The notes beneath the pieces were generated by a model. It worked only from the letters and a program-made list of their open reading frames with translations, ran no database searches and had not been told where the DNA came from. A stretch of DNA of 64,000 bases, from NCBI GenBank assembly GCA_965215705.1, contig CBDCEE010000003.1, forward strand, positions 744,001 through 808,000. The letters run 5' to 3'. Position 1 is the stretch's first letter; each line of letters starts with the position of its first letter. The position numbers and the translations under genes were made by a program. This DNA comes from JAAXPZ01 sp965215705 (GTDB lineage: Bacteria > Campylobacterota > Campylobacteria > Campylobacterales > Sulfurovaceae). Positions 23,269 to 33,248 of this stretch are shown in pieces.

Positions 23269-23292
23269 ACATACGATGAAATCTATCGATAG
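23269..23292 (+). pseudogene. Fossil 3' end of a RelE/YafQ-type toxin gene
   Basis: The eight codons ending at TAG 23290-23292 read TYDEIYR-stop and align with the end of the toxin at 20284-20562 (THDEVYR-stop). The bases after both stops continue to match (AGCTTC). Upstream the match is lost within about 10 bases. The stretch 23123-23314 holds no complete gene. It suggests a second toxin gene was deleted here, near the IS30 copy. Being so short, chance cannot be fully excluded. Confidence 0.3.
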
Positions 23293-23314
23293 CTTCCGAC
23301 AATAGAGGATTACC

Positions 23315-23653
23315 TCAATCCTTCTTCTTGATCATCCACTTCTTAAAAGGCTGCAAAGAGCTGATATAGTCCGCAACATCTCTGAACTCTTCATCTTCTA
23401 GAGGGAGCGTAGGCATGGCATTGGCACTGTAGCCAAATTGTTTGTAGTAGGTATAGGGGTCTTTGGCATAGGCTGCTATCTCCTCTTTGGTTTTGGTATA
23501 CGCGACCAGATTAAAGTCTGGGCCCAGAGCCCTGCCCCCGTTGACAGTGTGGCACATGGCACAGTTGGCGGCATAGACAGCTTTGCCTTTTTTTACATCG
23601 GCAAGCAGGTGTGTGCTTATGAGGAGTATGAGTAAAATAGTCATTTGCTTCAA
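23315..23653 (-). CDS. Small periplasmic c-type cytochrome
   Basis: A 112-residue monohaem cytochrome c. A signal peptide (MKQMTILLILLISTHLLADV) is followed by the haem motif CAMCH at residues 31-35 and a Met ligand in SANAMPTLPL, the class I pattern. It should carry electrons in the periplasm. It stands alone, divergent from the EamA-type transporter gene. Such cytochromes are abundant in Campylobacterota. Confidence 0.9.
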   Translation of the reverse strand: MKQMTILLILLISTHLLADVKKGKAVYAANCAMCHTVNGGRALGPDFNLVAYTKTKEEIAAYAKDPYTYYKQFGYSANAMPTLPLEDEEFRDVADYISSLQPFKKWMIKKKD

Positions 23654-23820
23654 GACAAATTCCTTTGGTTAAAATTATAATTAAGAGTTAAATAGTCTTA
23701 ATTAAATAGAGACGAAATATAACGGAATAATCTTAGGGTTTTCTTGATGTATGTCAATAATCAGATAAAATGACTCCTATTTACTCTTTTTTGATAAAGA
23801 AATATGGGTATACTTCTTCC

Positions 23821-24702
23821 ATGAAAACAATTCAAAACGCCACACTTCTCGACTATTTTTGGCTGATGCTGCTCTCTGCTATCTGGGGGAGTGCTTTTGT
23901 GGGGATCGGGTATGCGTTGAGTGCATTTCACCCTCTGATCGTGGCGTTTTATCGTATCTTGGTAGCGGCTTTGGTGATACTGGGCTTTATCTGGGCGAAA
24001 GGGCTCTCCTTTCCCAGAGATAGGCAGAGCTGGACGCTACTCATCCTACTGGGACTGATCAACAATGCCCTGCCGTTCTATCTCATCTCATGGGGGCAAC
24101 AATATGTGAGTGCCAGCACCGCAGCAGTGATACTGGCGATCGGACCTTTTGTAGCACTGATCATGGCACATTGGCTTACCCATGATGAGAAGATCACACC
24201 CTTCAAGCTCATCGGTGTTGCCTTGGGCTTTATCGGAGTGTTTATCCTCTTTGGGGAGGATTTCTTCAAAGGAGAGCTCAACAGTCTCTACGGTAAACTG
24301 GCGATCCTCATCGCAACCATAGGCTACGTCTCCTCTGGACTGATGATCCGCAAACTCAGCCATATCGATACACTCGTCTGTGCGGGGTCTATGTTTATGA
24401 CGGCTGTACTTTGGATGCTACCCTTTATCTGGTTCGTGCCTTTTGGCAGTGCATCTATCCTCTCCGCTCCCTTCCTGACCATACTCTATCTCGCTGTCAT
24501 CCCCACAGCCCTCGCCTCCATCATCCGTATCCAGCTCGTACAGAGAACAGGGGTACAGTTCATGTCCCAGGTCTCCTATCTCATCCCTCTGTTTGCTATC
24601 TTCTGGGCATGGGTATTTTTCGGCTCTGTACCTGAACTCATCGTCTGGGTGGCTCTGGCATTGATACTCAGTGGGCTGTTTATACGGAAGCTAAAAACGT
24701 GA
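23821..24702 (+). CDS. EamA/DMT-family transporter
   Basis: A 293-residue protein with about ten membrane helices in two EamA repeats: LLSAIWGSAFVGIGYALSAF in the first and GKLAILIATIGYVSSGLMIR in the second. The family exports or imports amino acids, sugars or other metabolites; the substrate is not predictable. The start at 23821 (MKTIQNATLL) is preferred over an upstream ATG at 23770 because the first membrane helix follows at the usual distance. The end is 24 bases before the tautomerase-family gene. Confidence 0.8.
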   Translation: MKTIQNATLLDYFWLMLLSAIWGSAFVGIGYALSAFHPLIVAFYRILVAALVILGFIWAKGLSFPRDRQSWTLLILLGLINNALPFYLISWGQQYVSASTAAVILAIGPFVALIMAHWLTHDEKITPFKLIGVALGFIGVFILFGEDFFKGELNSLYGKLAILIATIGYVSSGLMIRKLSHIDTLVCAGSMFMTAVLWMLPFIWFVPFGSASILSAPFLTILYLAVIPTALASIIRIQLVQRTGVQFMSQVSYLIPLFAIFWAWVFFGSVPELIVWVALALILSGLFIRKLKT

Positions 24703-24726
24703 TATAATCGTTCCAAAGGAGCAGCC

Positions 24727-25107
24727 ATGCCATTTGTCAGAATCAGCCTCAAAGAGGGAAAATCACCAGAGTTCAAACAGTCTATCAGCCATGCTGTACA
24801 TAATGCACTCATAGAGGTCTTTGGTATCCCCTCCGATGATATGTTTCAGATCATTGAGGAGGTACCAGCCCAGAACATCATCTACCCTCCCAGCTATATG
24901 GGCATCCCACACACCGATGAGATCATCTACATCATCATCACTGCCAAATCAGGCAGAAGTGTAGAGATGAAACAGAAGCTCTATCAATATATCGCCACTT
25001 CTATACATGACAGTACGGGGCATCCTATGAGTGATGTGTTTATCGTCATGGTAGAAAATAATGAAGAGGATTGGTCATTTGGGGATGGACTTGCACAGCT
25101 TGTTTAA
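24727..25107 (+). CDS. Tautomerase-family protein
   Basis: A 126-residue protein of the tautomerase/MIF superfamily. It begins MPFVRISLKEGKSPEFKQSI: after removal of Met the catalytic Pro1 is exposed, as in 4-oxalocrotonate tautomerase. Residues 60-126 repeat the beta-alpha-beta pattern (EIIYIIITAKSGRSVEMKQK), so it is a two-repeat form (Tautomerase_2 type). The substrate is unknown. AAAGGAGCAGCC precedes the ATG. The TPP riboswitch begins about 70 bases after its stop. Confidence 0.8.
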   Translation: MPFVRISLKEGKSPEFKQSISHAVHNALIEVFGIPSDDMFQIIEEVPAQNIIYPPSYMGIPHTDEIIYIIITAKSGRSVEMKQKLYQYIATSIHDSTGHPMSDVFIVMVENNEEDWSFGDGLAQLV

Positions 25108-25177
25108 AAATACGTCAAGATCCTTCTCTCTCTACTTAACCCAACTTTTATCCTAACATGTTATATTATCAATTCAA

Positions 25178-25283
25178 TCCTCTCGGGGTGCTAGGCAACT
25201 AGCTGAGAAGGTATCAGAATATGATTTCTGTCTACCTACCCGCTGAACTTGAACCAGACAATTCTGGCGTAAGGAAGAGATGC
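25178..25283 (+). ncRNA. TPP (thiamine pyrophosphate) riboswitch
   Basis: A clear THI element: CTCGGGGTGCT at 25182-25192, GCTGAGA at 25202-25208, ACCCGCTGAACTTGAACCAG at 25238-25257 and GGCGTAAGGAAGAG near 25266-25279. It lies about 62 bases before the thiB start and should shut off thiB and thiP when TPP is plentiful. Confidence 0.95.
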
Positions 25284-25344
25284 TACTTTTATCCTATGGA
25301 TCAAAACCATGCCTCTCTTTTTTAGCCTCATAACAAGGATAGAC

Positions 25345-26349
25345 ATGAAAAAAATCATCACACTTATTACAGCTACTTTATGGGCATGCACCACACTTTC
25401 TGCAGCAGAGACCAAACCTACACTCACCATCTACACCTACGACTCCTTCGCTGCATCCTGGGGGCCAGCACCCAAGATCAAGGAGGCATTTGAGAAAGAG
25501 AACAACTGCACCCTCAAGTTTGTCCCCTCCTCTAGTTCTATCGGCTCACTACGCAAGATCCAGATGGAAGGTACCAAGACCAAAGCAGATATCCTCCTCG
25601 GACTGGATACCTCTATCGCACAAACAGCCAAAGAGACGGGACTGTTCGCCAAGCATAGTGTCGATACGAGCAGAGCCGTACTGCCTACTGAGTGGAGTGA
25701 CGACAGCTTTGTGCCCTTTGACTACAGCTACTTTGCCTTTGTCTATGATATGAACCGTACAGAGAAAGCGCCAAGCTCATTTGAAGAGTTGGCAGCGATG
25801 CCAAAGGATTTCAAGATCGTTATCCAGGACCCTCGTTCCTCTACACCTGGTCTGGGACTACTGCTCTGGATCAAATCGATCTACGGTGATAAAGCATCTG
25901 ACTACTGGAAGAAGCTCTCCCCTCATATCCTCACCATCACCAAAGGCTGGTCAGAGGCGTATGGACTCTTCCTCAAAGGCGAAGCAGACATGGTACTCTC
26001 CTATACCACCTCCCCTGCCTACCACATCATCGCAGAGGAGAAGACCAACTACCTCGCTGCCAAGTTCAAAGAGGGACACTATGGTCAGATCGAAGTAGCA
26101 GCTATGCTCAAAAGCAGTCAGCACAAAGCACTCGCACAGAAGTTTCTACAGTTCATGCTTACTGATACGTTTCAAGATATCATCCCTACTACCAACTGGA
26201 CCTATCCTGTGATCAAAACAAAAAAAGGACTACCCGAAGGTTTCCTGACGTTGGAGATCCCTTCCAAAATGCTGCTGATGGAGGGCAAAACTGTCGAAGC
26301 AACCCGTAAAGCCATTATCAATGAGTGGATGAAAGCCACTGCAAAATAA
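25345..26349 (+). CDS. thiB: Thiamine ABC transporter, periplasmic binding protein
   Basis: A 334-residue binding protein of the ThiB/TbpA family. A signal peptide (MKKIITLITATLWACTTLSA) precedes TLTIYTYDSFAASWGPAPKI, then KADILLGLDTSIAQTAKETG, FDYSYFAFVYD and DPRSSTPGLGLLLW, all typical of ThiB. It captures thiamine or its phosphates in the periplasm. The start at 25345 fits the signal peptide and AACAAGGATAGAC before it; an upstream ATG at 25309 lies too far ahead. It is under the TPP riboswitch and only 4 bases from thiP. Confidence 0.95.
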   Translation: MKKIITLITATLWACTTLSAAETKPTLTIYTYDSFAASWGPAPKIKEAFEKENNCTLKFVPSSSSIGSLRKIQMEGTKTKADILLGLDTSIAQTAKETGLFAKHSVDTSRAVLPTEWSDDSFVPFDYSYFAFVYDMNRTEKAPSSFEELAAMPKDFKIVIQDPRSSTPGLGLLLWIKSIYGDKASDYWKKLSPHILTITKGWSEAYGLFLKGEADMVLSYTTSPAYHIIAEEKTNYLAAKFKEGHYGQIEVAAMLKSSQHKALAQKFLQFMLTDTFQDIIPTTNWTYPVIKTKKGLPEGFLTLEIPSKMLLMEGKTVEATRKAIINEWMKATAK

Positions 26350-26353
26350 CCCT

Positions 26354-27991
26354 ATGCTCAAGCAGGCAAGTAGACTCAAAACCTCGCTCTTTCCAGGACT
26401 GTTGGTCTCACTGGGTCTGCTTGGTTTTGCTTGTTTGCTCTTTTTTACCCTCTACCTTTCCGCAAGTACAGCTTCCCTCTCGCAGATCGATACACGGATA
26501 CTCTCTCTGGTCAGATTTACCCTCTATCAGGCAACACTCTCTACGATACTCTCAGTTAGCTTAGGTACCCTGCTGGCATGGAGTCTGGCACACCAGCCAC
26601 ACTTCCCCGGCAGACGTTATCTGGTGGCACTCTTCTCCTCGTCACTGGTACTGCCTACACTCATCATGGTCTTTGGACTGATCACGATCCTGGGCAACAA
26701 TGGCTGGCTCAACCATCTATCACAGATGCTCTTTGGCTTCAGCTTCGGAAGCTGGCTCTATGGACTGGGTGGCATCTTGATCGCCCATGTCTATCTCAAC
26801 GCCTCCTTTGCCTCTCGAAGCCTGCTCCATAGCTTTGAGTCTATCCCTGTAGAGAAATACCGACTCGCCAAGAGCCTGGGATTTTCAGCATGGCAACGGT
26901 TTTGGCTGATCGAGTGGCCAGCGATCAAGTCTACTCTGATCAGTATCTCTGCTACGGTCTTTCTACTCTGCTTCACCTCCTTTGCGATCGTCCTGATCCT
27001 GGGAGGCTCTCCCTCCTACAATACTTTGGAAGTGGCGATCTATGAAGCGGTCAAGCTCGACTTTGATATCGCTTTTGCTCTCAAACTGGCACTTATCCAA
27101 CTGGGTATCTCTACCTTGCTGGTACTGTTCTCCTCCGGGTTTCGTTCAGGACTTGGCAATCTCAAGCTTGACTCCATACCCATCACTTGGAAGGAACCCA
27201 GAGGCAGATCCCTACTACAGCAGACTACGATCACGCTACTGGCAGTGGTCTTTCTCCTGCCATTGATAGCGATCATCACCGATGGGATAGGGGCAGACTT
27301 CTCCAGGATCATAAGCACCCCTCTCTTCCTACGCTCTTTTGTCAGTAGTATCGCCATTGCCACGGTCTCTGCTACGATTACGGTGCTCTTTTCGCTCCTA
27401 CTCAGCGATGCCAGACGCAACTTTACCCTGCCCTACAGGATGCCAGACTCCCCTATGAGTAAGCTCCTGGGACTGTTGATCGCCTTCAGTGGTAACCTCT
27501 ATCTAGCGATCCCTTCACTGATCCTTGGATTTGGATTTTTCCTTATCTCCCAGCAGTTTGAAGCACCACTGCTGCTCTGGGCATTGGTCGCTGTAGTGAC
27601 GGCCAATGTTCTGATGAGCCTCCCCTTTGCGCTATCGATCCTCACACCCGCCATGCATAAAACAGCTAAGCGATACGATAAACTAAGCTTCTCACTGGGG
27701 CTCACCCCTCTGGCACGATGGCGATACTGTGAACTGCCTTATCTACGCTCTTCTCTAGCCTATATCTTTGCTCTCTCTTTTGCTCTTTCGCTGGGAGACC
27801 TGGGCGTGATCGCCCTCTTCGGCAGTGATGAGATCACGACACTCCCCTGGTATCTCTATCAACTCATGGGCTCCTATCGCAGTACCGATGCAGCAGGAGT
27901 CGCACTGATACTACTCCTGCTCGTACTAACTGTTTTTACCTTCATCCCCATACTCTTCAACAAACAAAAAAGATCTAAACCTCATAATTAG
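26354..27991 (+). CDS. thiP: Thiamine ABC transporter, double-domain permease
   Basis: A 545-residue permease with two BPD-type permease domains. The EAA loops are visible near residues 165-190 (PVEKYRLAKSLGFSAWQRFW) and 435-460 (AKRYDKLSFSLGLTPLARWR). This two-domain layout is that of ThiP. The expected ATPase gene thiQ does not follow; it lies at 40272-40961 on the far side of inserted DNA. The stop codon (27989-27991) directly abuts the stop of the convergent ABC permease gene. A diverged copy of its 3' end lies at 35085-35225, see there. Confidence 0.95.
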   Translation: MLKQASRLKTSLFPGLLVSLGLLGFACLLFFTLYLSASTASLSQIDTRILSLVRFTLYQATLSTILSVSLGTLLAWSLAHQPHFPGRRYLVALFSSSLVLPTLIMVFGLITILGNNGWLNHLSQMLFGFSFGSWLYGLGGILIAHVYLNASFASRSLLHSFESIPVEKYRLAKSLGFSAWQRFWLIEWPAIKSTLISISATVFLLCFTSFAIVLILGGSPSYNTLEVAIYEAVKLDFDIAFALKLALIQLGISTLLVLFSSGFRSGLGNLKLDSIPITWKEPRGRSLLQQTTITLLAVVFLLPLIAIITDGIGADFSRIISTPLFLRSFVSSIAIATVSATITVLFSLLLSDARRNFTLPYRMPDSPMSKLLGLLIAFSGNLYLAIPSLILGFGFFLISQQFEAPLLLWALVAVVTANVLMSLPFALSILTPAMHKTAKRYDKLSFSLGLTPLARWRYCELPYLRSSLAYIFALSFALSLGDLGVIALFGSDEITTLPWYLYQLMGSYRSTDAAGVALILLLLVLTVFTFIPILFNKQKRSKPHN

Positions 27992-28945
27992 TTACTTTAT
28001 CTTTATGCTGTTGTCTTTAAACTTATCAGAAGAGCTAATAGTAATGGCAAAGAAAAGAATTAGCGCCGTTATCATTGGCTGTACATATAAGTCTATCTTT
28101 AAAAATACCAATCCTGTATTGATAGTTTGAAGTGTCAACGCACCAAGCAAAGCACCACCGAGCGTACCAATACCACCAAACAGGCTCACTCCCCCTAAAA
28201 CAGCAGCGGTTATCGCTTCTAACTCATGTAGCTCACCCACACCGGCATAGTGTTTGCCTATTTGAGAGGCCAGTACAATAGATCCCATACCGGCTAAGGC
28301 TCCAGCCAAACAGTAGGCACGAAAAGTGACCAGCTTTGTATTAATACCGGATTTTTTTGCAATCTCCTCACTAAAGCCTACTGTATAAAATAGCCTTCCT
28401 GTAATGGTTTTGTTGAAAAAGATATAGAGTAGCAAAAATAGAATCGTAATCATGATTGCCCAAAAGGGGATCACCCCAAAGATTTTTAATGAGGAGAGCG
28501 ATACCACTGCATCAGGATAATCACTCCCCTTAGATTTCGTAATCCACTTCCCTGCTCCTCTAAATATTATCATATTAAACAGTGTAGCCAAAAATGGGGT
28601 AACTCCGATTACTGTGATAAAAAAACCATTGATACTACCTAATAATGTCCCCACTAAGATTGTTGCTATTGAGGCAAGTATCAAAGAGTGTCCCGCACTT
28701 AACATCTCACTGAGGATAATACCACTAAAATAGACTATGGCCCCCATAGATATATCAATACCTTTCACCAACATTACAGAAAACATACCCATAGATAAAA
28801 TACCCATGTATATCGTATTGGAGATGACATTTTCAAAATTACCCATTGTAAGAAAACCATCTGTAGTAAAGCCAAAAAAAACAACCGTAATCACCAGTAC
28901 ATAAAAAGCCAGATGCTTGGAAAGAAAATTAAATATTTTTTGCAT
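27992..28945 (-). CDS. RbsC-type sugar ABC transporter permease
   Basis: A 317-residue permease of the ribose/branched-chain type with 8-10 helices. Marks are MLVKGIDISMGAIVYFSGII near the N-terminus, GVTPFLATLFNMIIFRGAGK and AVLGGVSLFGGIGTLGGALL near the C-terminus. The ATG at 28945, with AAGGA seven bases before it, is preferred to an upstream TTG at 28966. The DNA is clearly more AT-rich than thiBP beside it, which suggests separate origin. It overlaps the ATPase gene, and is last in the leftward operon. Confidence 0.85.
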   Translation of the reverse strand: MQKIFNFLSKHLAFYVLVITVVFFGFTTDGFLTMGNFENVISNTIYMGILSMGMFSVMLVKGIDISMGAIVYFSGIILSEMLSAGHSLILASIATILVGTLLGSINGFFITVIGVTPFLATLFNMIIFRGAGKWITKSKGSDYPDAVVSLSSLKIFGVIPFWAIMITILFLLLYIFFNKTITGRLFYTVGFSEEIAKKSGINTKLVTFRAYCLAGALAGMGSIVLASQIGKHYAGVGELHELEAITAAVLGGVSLFGGIGTLGGALLGALTLQTINTGLVFLKIDLYVQPMITALILFFAITISSSDKFKDNSIKIK

Positions 28946-30455
28946 GGAAATCCTTATTGAAAGCAATATTTATAATTTTTTTATCATCAAATTCCTCTTT
29001 TGAAAAGATCTTTAAGATAGACCCTTCACTCATCACAGCAATACGATCACAAATCCCCATAAGTTCTTCTAGCTCTGAGGATATCACCCAAAGAGCTGCT
29101 CCTTTGTTGGCAATTTGATTGAGTAGTGTATAGATCTCATGTTTTGCCCCTACGTCAACCCCTCTCGTCGGTTCATCCAGTATAATCAGTTTGGGATTTG
29201 CTAGTAACCATTTTGCCAAAACTACCTTTTGTTGGTTTCCACCTGAAAGACTTTTTACTTTTTGCGTGGCCAGATTTGCACTTTTCAGATTGAGCTTTGT
29301 GGTAATGTCTTTCACTTGCAAGCTTGCACTTTTATAATCTATTTTTCTTGTTAGTTTCTGAACAAAGTTCTTTAAGATCACAATGATTGAGTTAAATATC
29401 ACAGTCATATCCATAAATAAACCCTCTCCTCTTCTATCTTCTGTAATAAATGCCACTTTATTCTTTACAGCATTTTGAGGGCTTAGGGCGGATATCTTTG
29501 TACCAGATAAATACACTTCTCCTGTTGTTGATTTATCTAACCCAAAAACCATTCTTGCTAACTCTGTACGACCAGACCCCATCAGCCCAAAAAGTCCAAA
29601 TATCTCTTTTTCATTAATTGAAAAAGAGATATTCTGGATAGCCTCATCACCAAAATCTTTAAGTCTCAGAACCTCATTTCCAAGCTCCTTATCTTCTTGA
29701 ATGGGATATATATTTTGTAGTTCCCTCCCTACCATATCTTCTATCATTCTCTCTTTTGTATAGGAGGTTACTTCCCCTTTTGAGCTTATGGCTCCATCTT
29801 TTAACACAATAATATCATCAGTCAATAATAAGAGGTCATCTAAAATATGTGAGATATAGATAATTGACTTTCCCTTTTGCTTCAGAAGTCTTATATTCTC
29901 AAATAGCACCTCTTTCTCTTTAAGTGTCAACGAGGTTGTTGGCTCATCAAATATATAGATATCTGCATCCGTTCTAATGGCACGCATAATCTCAACTAAC
30001 TGCCTATTACCAGGAGAAAGATTATCAATTTTTGTATAGGGAGAGACTGCAAGGTTAAACTGTTTTAGACTTTTTACTACCTCTTTAATGATTTTAGAGT
30101 AATTAATGATCTTTACGCCAAAAGAAGAAGTAGGATAGTTTGGTATACACATATTTTCTATGATAGAGAGATTTCCAAAAAGATTTAATTCTTGGTGTAT
30201 AAAAGCTATTTTAGCCTCTGTAGCATCTGATGCAGACAAAGGTTTAAAGGTTTGACCATGCAAGACCATTTCGCCGCTGCTTGCCTGCAAAATACCACCA
30301 AGTATATTCATCATAGTTGATTTACCCGCACCATTCTCACCTATGAGACTCAATATCTGCCCTTTTTTAAGAGAGAAGCTGATGTCTTCTAGTGCTGACA
30401 CACCAAAAAAATCTTTGTAAATATGTTTAAATTCCAATACTGTATTCATTTTCAT
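28929..30455 (-). CDS. RbsA-type sugar ABC transporter ATPase
   Basis: A 508-residue double-ATPase. The first domain has Walker A GENGAGKSTMMNILGG and signature LSPGNRQLVEIMRAI; the second has GLMGSGRTELARMV as a modified Walker A and LSGGNQQKVVLAKWLLA as signature, then LIILDEPTRGVDVGAKHEIY. This is the RbsA/MglA/XylG layout; the last phrase is especially typical. It overlaps both neighbouring permease genes. The substrate is a monosaccharide by family, not further resolved. No binding-protein gene is seen in the window. Confidence 0.9.
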   Translation of the reverse strand: MKMNTVLEFKHIYKDFFGVSALEDISFSLKKGQILSLIGENGAGKSTMMNILGGILQASSGEMVLHGQTFKPLSASDATEAKIAFIHQELNLFGNLSIIENMCIPNYPTSSFGVKIINYSKIIKEVVKSLKQFNLAVSPYTKIDNLSPGNRQLVEIMRAIRTDADIYIFDEPTTSLTLKEKEVLFENIRLLKQKGKSIIYISHILDDLLLLTDDIIVLKDGAISSKGEVTSYTKERMIEDMVGRELQNIYPIQEDKELGNEVLRLKDFGDEAIQNISFSINEKEIFGLFGLMGSGRTELARMVFGLDKSTTGEVYLSGTKISALSPQNAVKNKVAFITEDRRGEGLFMDMTVIFNSIIVILKNFVQKLTRKIDYKSASLQVKDITTKLNLKSANLATQKVKSLSGGNQQKVVLAKWLLANPKLIILDEPTRGVDVGAKHEIYTLLNQIANKGAALWVISSELEELMGICDRIAVMSEGSILKIFSKEEFDDKKIINIAFNKDFHAKNI

Positions 30456-31248
30456 GCCTTGTTCATATAACGCATTCTAAATACGTCAATTGTTGCTGCA
30501 AAGGCTATCGCACCACCTTTTATCACTTCATTCACATAAAATTCAACACCTATTAAACTAAGTGAATTTGCAAGTAATATAAAAAATATAACTCCAAATA
30601 ACGTTAGAGAAACTTTACCCCTACCTCCAAAAAGGCTCACTCCTGCAATAACATTTGCTCCTATGATATCCATAAGCATGGAAAAATTACCAAGTGAGGG
30701 TCTACCGATTTCTAGTCTCGAGGAGTATAGAATAGCTCCAATCGCAGCACATATACTACTGATAACATATGCAATAATAATCACTTTTGTGGTATTGATC
30801 CCGGAAACTTTAGCCGTTTTCATATTGGTACCGACAGCAAATAGATGTGCCCCTAGAAGTGTATACTTCAAAATATACCAGATGATCAACCCCACACCAA
30901 TACCTACAATAAAACTGCTACTTATAACAAAAGAGCCCATTTCAAAAATTTCATATTCTGAGATATTGTAAAAGTTGTCCGGTAGTGATGCCAATGAATC
31001 TGACTTGGTCATCCAGAGTGCCAAGGCACTAATAAACATTTGTGTTATAAGTGTTGCAATAAAGGGTGGTATCTTAAAATATGCAACACTGATACCATTA
31101 ATTGTTCCTATGATTGCACTAATTGCGATAATAATAAAAATAGCAAACGCCATATATAAGTCACTTTGACTCAATATACCACCACTCTGGTCTACTAGAA
31201 TATTCCAAATCGGATAGTGTTCAAGCAATATACCCGAAAGTACACTAC
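30452..31248 (-). pseudogene. RbsC-type permease, 5' end cut off by IS21
   Basis: The frame is open up to the IS boundary at 31248 and continues into the element, so the N-terminal 60-80 residues (first helices) are gone. The longest frame from a TTG at 31228 gives 258 residues. What remains matches the family (KIPPFIATLITQMFISALAL, then LGAHLFAVGTNMKTAKVSGI and GANVIAGVSLFGGRGKVSLT). With its first helices missing the permease is probably not functional, which would disable the importer. Confidence 0.8.
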
Positions 31249-31332
31249 TGTCAACCGCGGAGTTAAAATAGGCAGTTTTTCGTAAGTTTTTTTTAACGAA
31301 ATGTAACCGTAAGCAACATCAATATTTTAGTC

Positions 31333-32130
31333 CTACTTTTTACTCTTTTTTGGTTCAAATTCATAAAGATCTGATCCATTCATTTCTTCCTCCTTTTTCT
31401 CTTTTAATCTGTAAGAATCTCCAAGTATATTTATCACATGAGAATGGTGCAATAATCTATCTAAAATAGCTGTAGTAACTACCTTGTCATTTGCAAAGAT
31501 ACTACTCCATTGTGAGAAGACTAAATTAGAGGTAACAATGGTTGAGCCACGTTCATATCTGCGAGAGATAACTTGAAAGAAATGATGTGCGTCTTCTTTG
31601 CTCATAGGAAAGTAACCTATCTCATCAATGACAAGTAATGCAGGAGACATCACAGCCTGTCGTAAAAAAGCATCATAACGCTTCTCTTTCTTTGCTTGAC
31701 TCATTTGAAGTATGAGATCAGAAGCTGTAATAAAGCGTGCTTTGACACGTTTCTGTACAGCTTGATATGCTAGTGCAATAGCAAGATGCGTTTTACCCAC
31801 ACCAGACTGACCCAGTAGAATGATGTTCTCTTTTCTTCTGACAAACTCCATAGTCGATAATTCTTCTATCTGTCTTCTGTTTACGCCTACTGTAAAATCA
31901 AAGTCAAATTGTTCTAATGTTTTAATTGTGGGAAACCCAGCCATCTTGGTAAGTGTTGCTCTAGAGCGTTCGGCTTTAGAGTCAGATTCACTTTTAAGTA
32001 CCTCATACAGATATTCACTATATTTCCAGCTCTCTTTGGCTGCACGGTTACTCAGCTCATGATGTGTTTTACAAAGAGAATTAAGTTTAAGTTCTTTACA
32101 CAAAGCTTCTATCTGCTCATTTATTGCCAT
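31333..32130 (-). CDS. istB: IS21 helper ATPase IstB
   Basis: A 265-residue AAA+ ATPase. Walker A GQSGVGKTHLAIALAYQAVQ lies near residues 107-126, Walker B in ALLVIDEIGYFPMSKEDAHH, then VISRRYERGSTIVTSNLVFS and the ending region HHSHVINILGDSYRLKEKK. It looks complete. It starts within the last bases of istA, as is usual for IS21. Confidence 0.95.
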   Translation of the reverse strand: MAINEQIEALCKELKLNSLCKTHHELSNRAAKESWKYSEYLYEVLKSESDSKAERSRATLTKMAGFPTIKTLEQFDFDFTVGVNRRQIEELSTMEFVRRKENIILLGQSGVGKTHLAIALAYQAVQKRVKARFITASDLILQMSQAKKEKRYDAFLRQAVMSPALLVIDEIGYFPMSKEDAHHFFQVISRRYERGSTIVTSNLVFSQWSSIFANDKVVTTAILDRLLHHSHVINILGDSYRLKEKKEEEMNGSDLYEFEPKKSKK

Positions 32131-33248
32131 GATGCCCCTCCTGTAATAAGACTATACGTTAGTAAATATGCGATGGCAGCAGGAATGAACTCGTCATAAC
32201 TTTGTAAATCACGTTGAGGGATATGTATACGGGGTTTAGGTTTGACTATAGGCTCTTGTGTTATACTTTTAGACGTTGCTTTTAATGGGTGGATACCGTT
32301 ATATGGCTTCGGCACAGGCAGCAGCTGTAACTGCTCCTGTGCAAGTAAATCAAATGGTTTTTGTAGTAAAGTCTGATGTATTCTCGCATTGGCAGTATAG
32401 TCTAACCAATCCATCACTTCAGCGTTTGCGTTCTCTTTATTCATCGTGTATCCCATCATGGACAATCGTACTTTAAAAGTGTTATGAAAGCTGTATCTCA
32501 GATAATGGTTAAATCGTTCTACTTTACCTTTGGTTTGTGGTCTGTAGGGTTTACACACTTTAAGTTCCATACCGCAGTGTTTGGCAAAGTCACGGAATTG
32601 TTCATTGAATTTGTGTTTGCCTCTGCCATAGACATTACGTTTGAGAATAACAGTCTTCATATTGTCATAGAGACCTTCTTGTGGAACACCACCAAAGTAG
32701 GAGAAGGCATTCATATGACAATTGATGAGCGTATCTACTTTCTCATCTGTAACATACTCCACATACGATGCTCTTGAGTATCCCATCGTAGCCACAAAGG
32801 CAGATAGCCCATCTTTAGGAAACTCTATCCAATCGACTTGCATCTGCTTACCTTTGGCTGTTTCAAAGTTTACTAAAGGCTCTTCATCTTCAACTTTACG
32901 TCTAAGTTCATGCCTTTGCATATTCTCTTGCATCCAACGAAGGGAACCACTATACCCCATCTTTTGGATTTCTTTATAGATAGAGCTTGAGGGAATATGT
33001 ACATCTAACTTATGTGCCTCCTCTAGCATTCTTGCAATATGAGGAAGATACGCATCTACTGTGGTACTGGTAGCTTCTCTTTTTATGGCAGGAATGTGAC
33101 CTTCTGGTAATTTGGCGTACTTTGAAACAGTATCTCGACTCAGCCCAAGTTTACGTGCAATAGCACTCTTACTTAAGCCCTCTTTTATCATCTTGTGGAT
33201 CATTTTTACTTCACCTTTTTTAAGCATAAATCTCCTTCTAAAATACAT
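32121..33248 (-). CDS. istA: IS21 transposase IstA
   Basis: A 375-residue DDE transposase with an N-terminal helix-turn-helix (IHKMIKEGLSKSAIARKLGL, then SRDTVSKYAKL), and core motifs KGKQMQVDWIEFPKDGLSAF (first Asp), GVPQEGLYDNMKTVILKR (second Asp) and KPYRPQTKGKVERFNHYLR (Glu). Complete in length and motifs. It is followed by istB with 10 bases overlap. Confidence 0.95.
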   Translation of the reverse strand: MYFRRRFMLKKGEVKMIHKMIKEGLSKSAIARKLGLSRDTVSKYAKLPEGHIPAIKREATSTTVDAYLPHIARMLEEAHKLDVHIPSSSIYKEIQKMGYSGSLRWMQENMQRHELRRKVEDEEPLVNFETAKGKQMQVDWIEFPKDGLSAFVATMGYSRASYVEYVTDEKVDTLINCHMNAFSYFGGVPQEGLYDNMKTVILKRNVYGRGKHKFNEQFRDFAKHCGMELKVCKPYRPQTKGKVERFNHYLRYSFHNTFKVRLSMMGYTMNKENANAEVMDWLDYTANARIHQTLLQKPFDLLAQEQLQLLPVPKPYNGIHPLKATSKSITQEPIVKPKPRIHIPQRDLQSYDEFIPAAIAYLLTYSLITGGASWQ

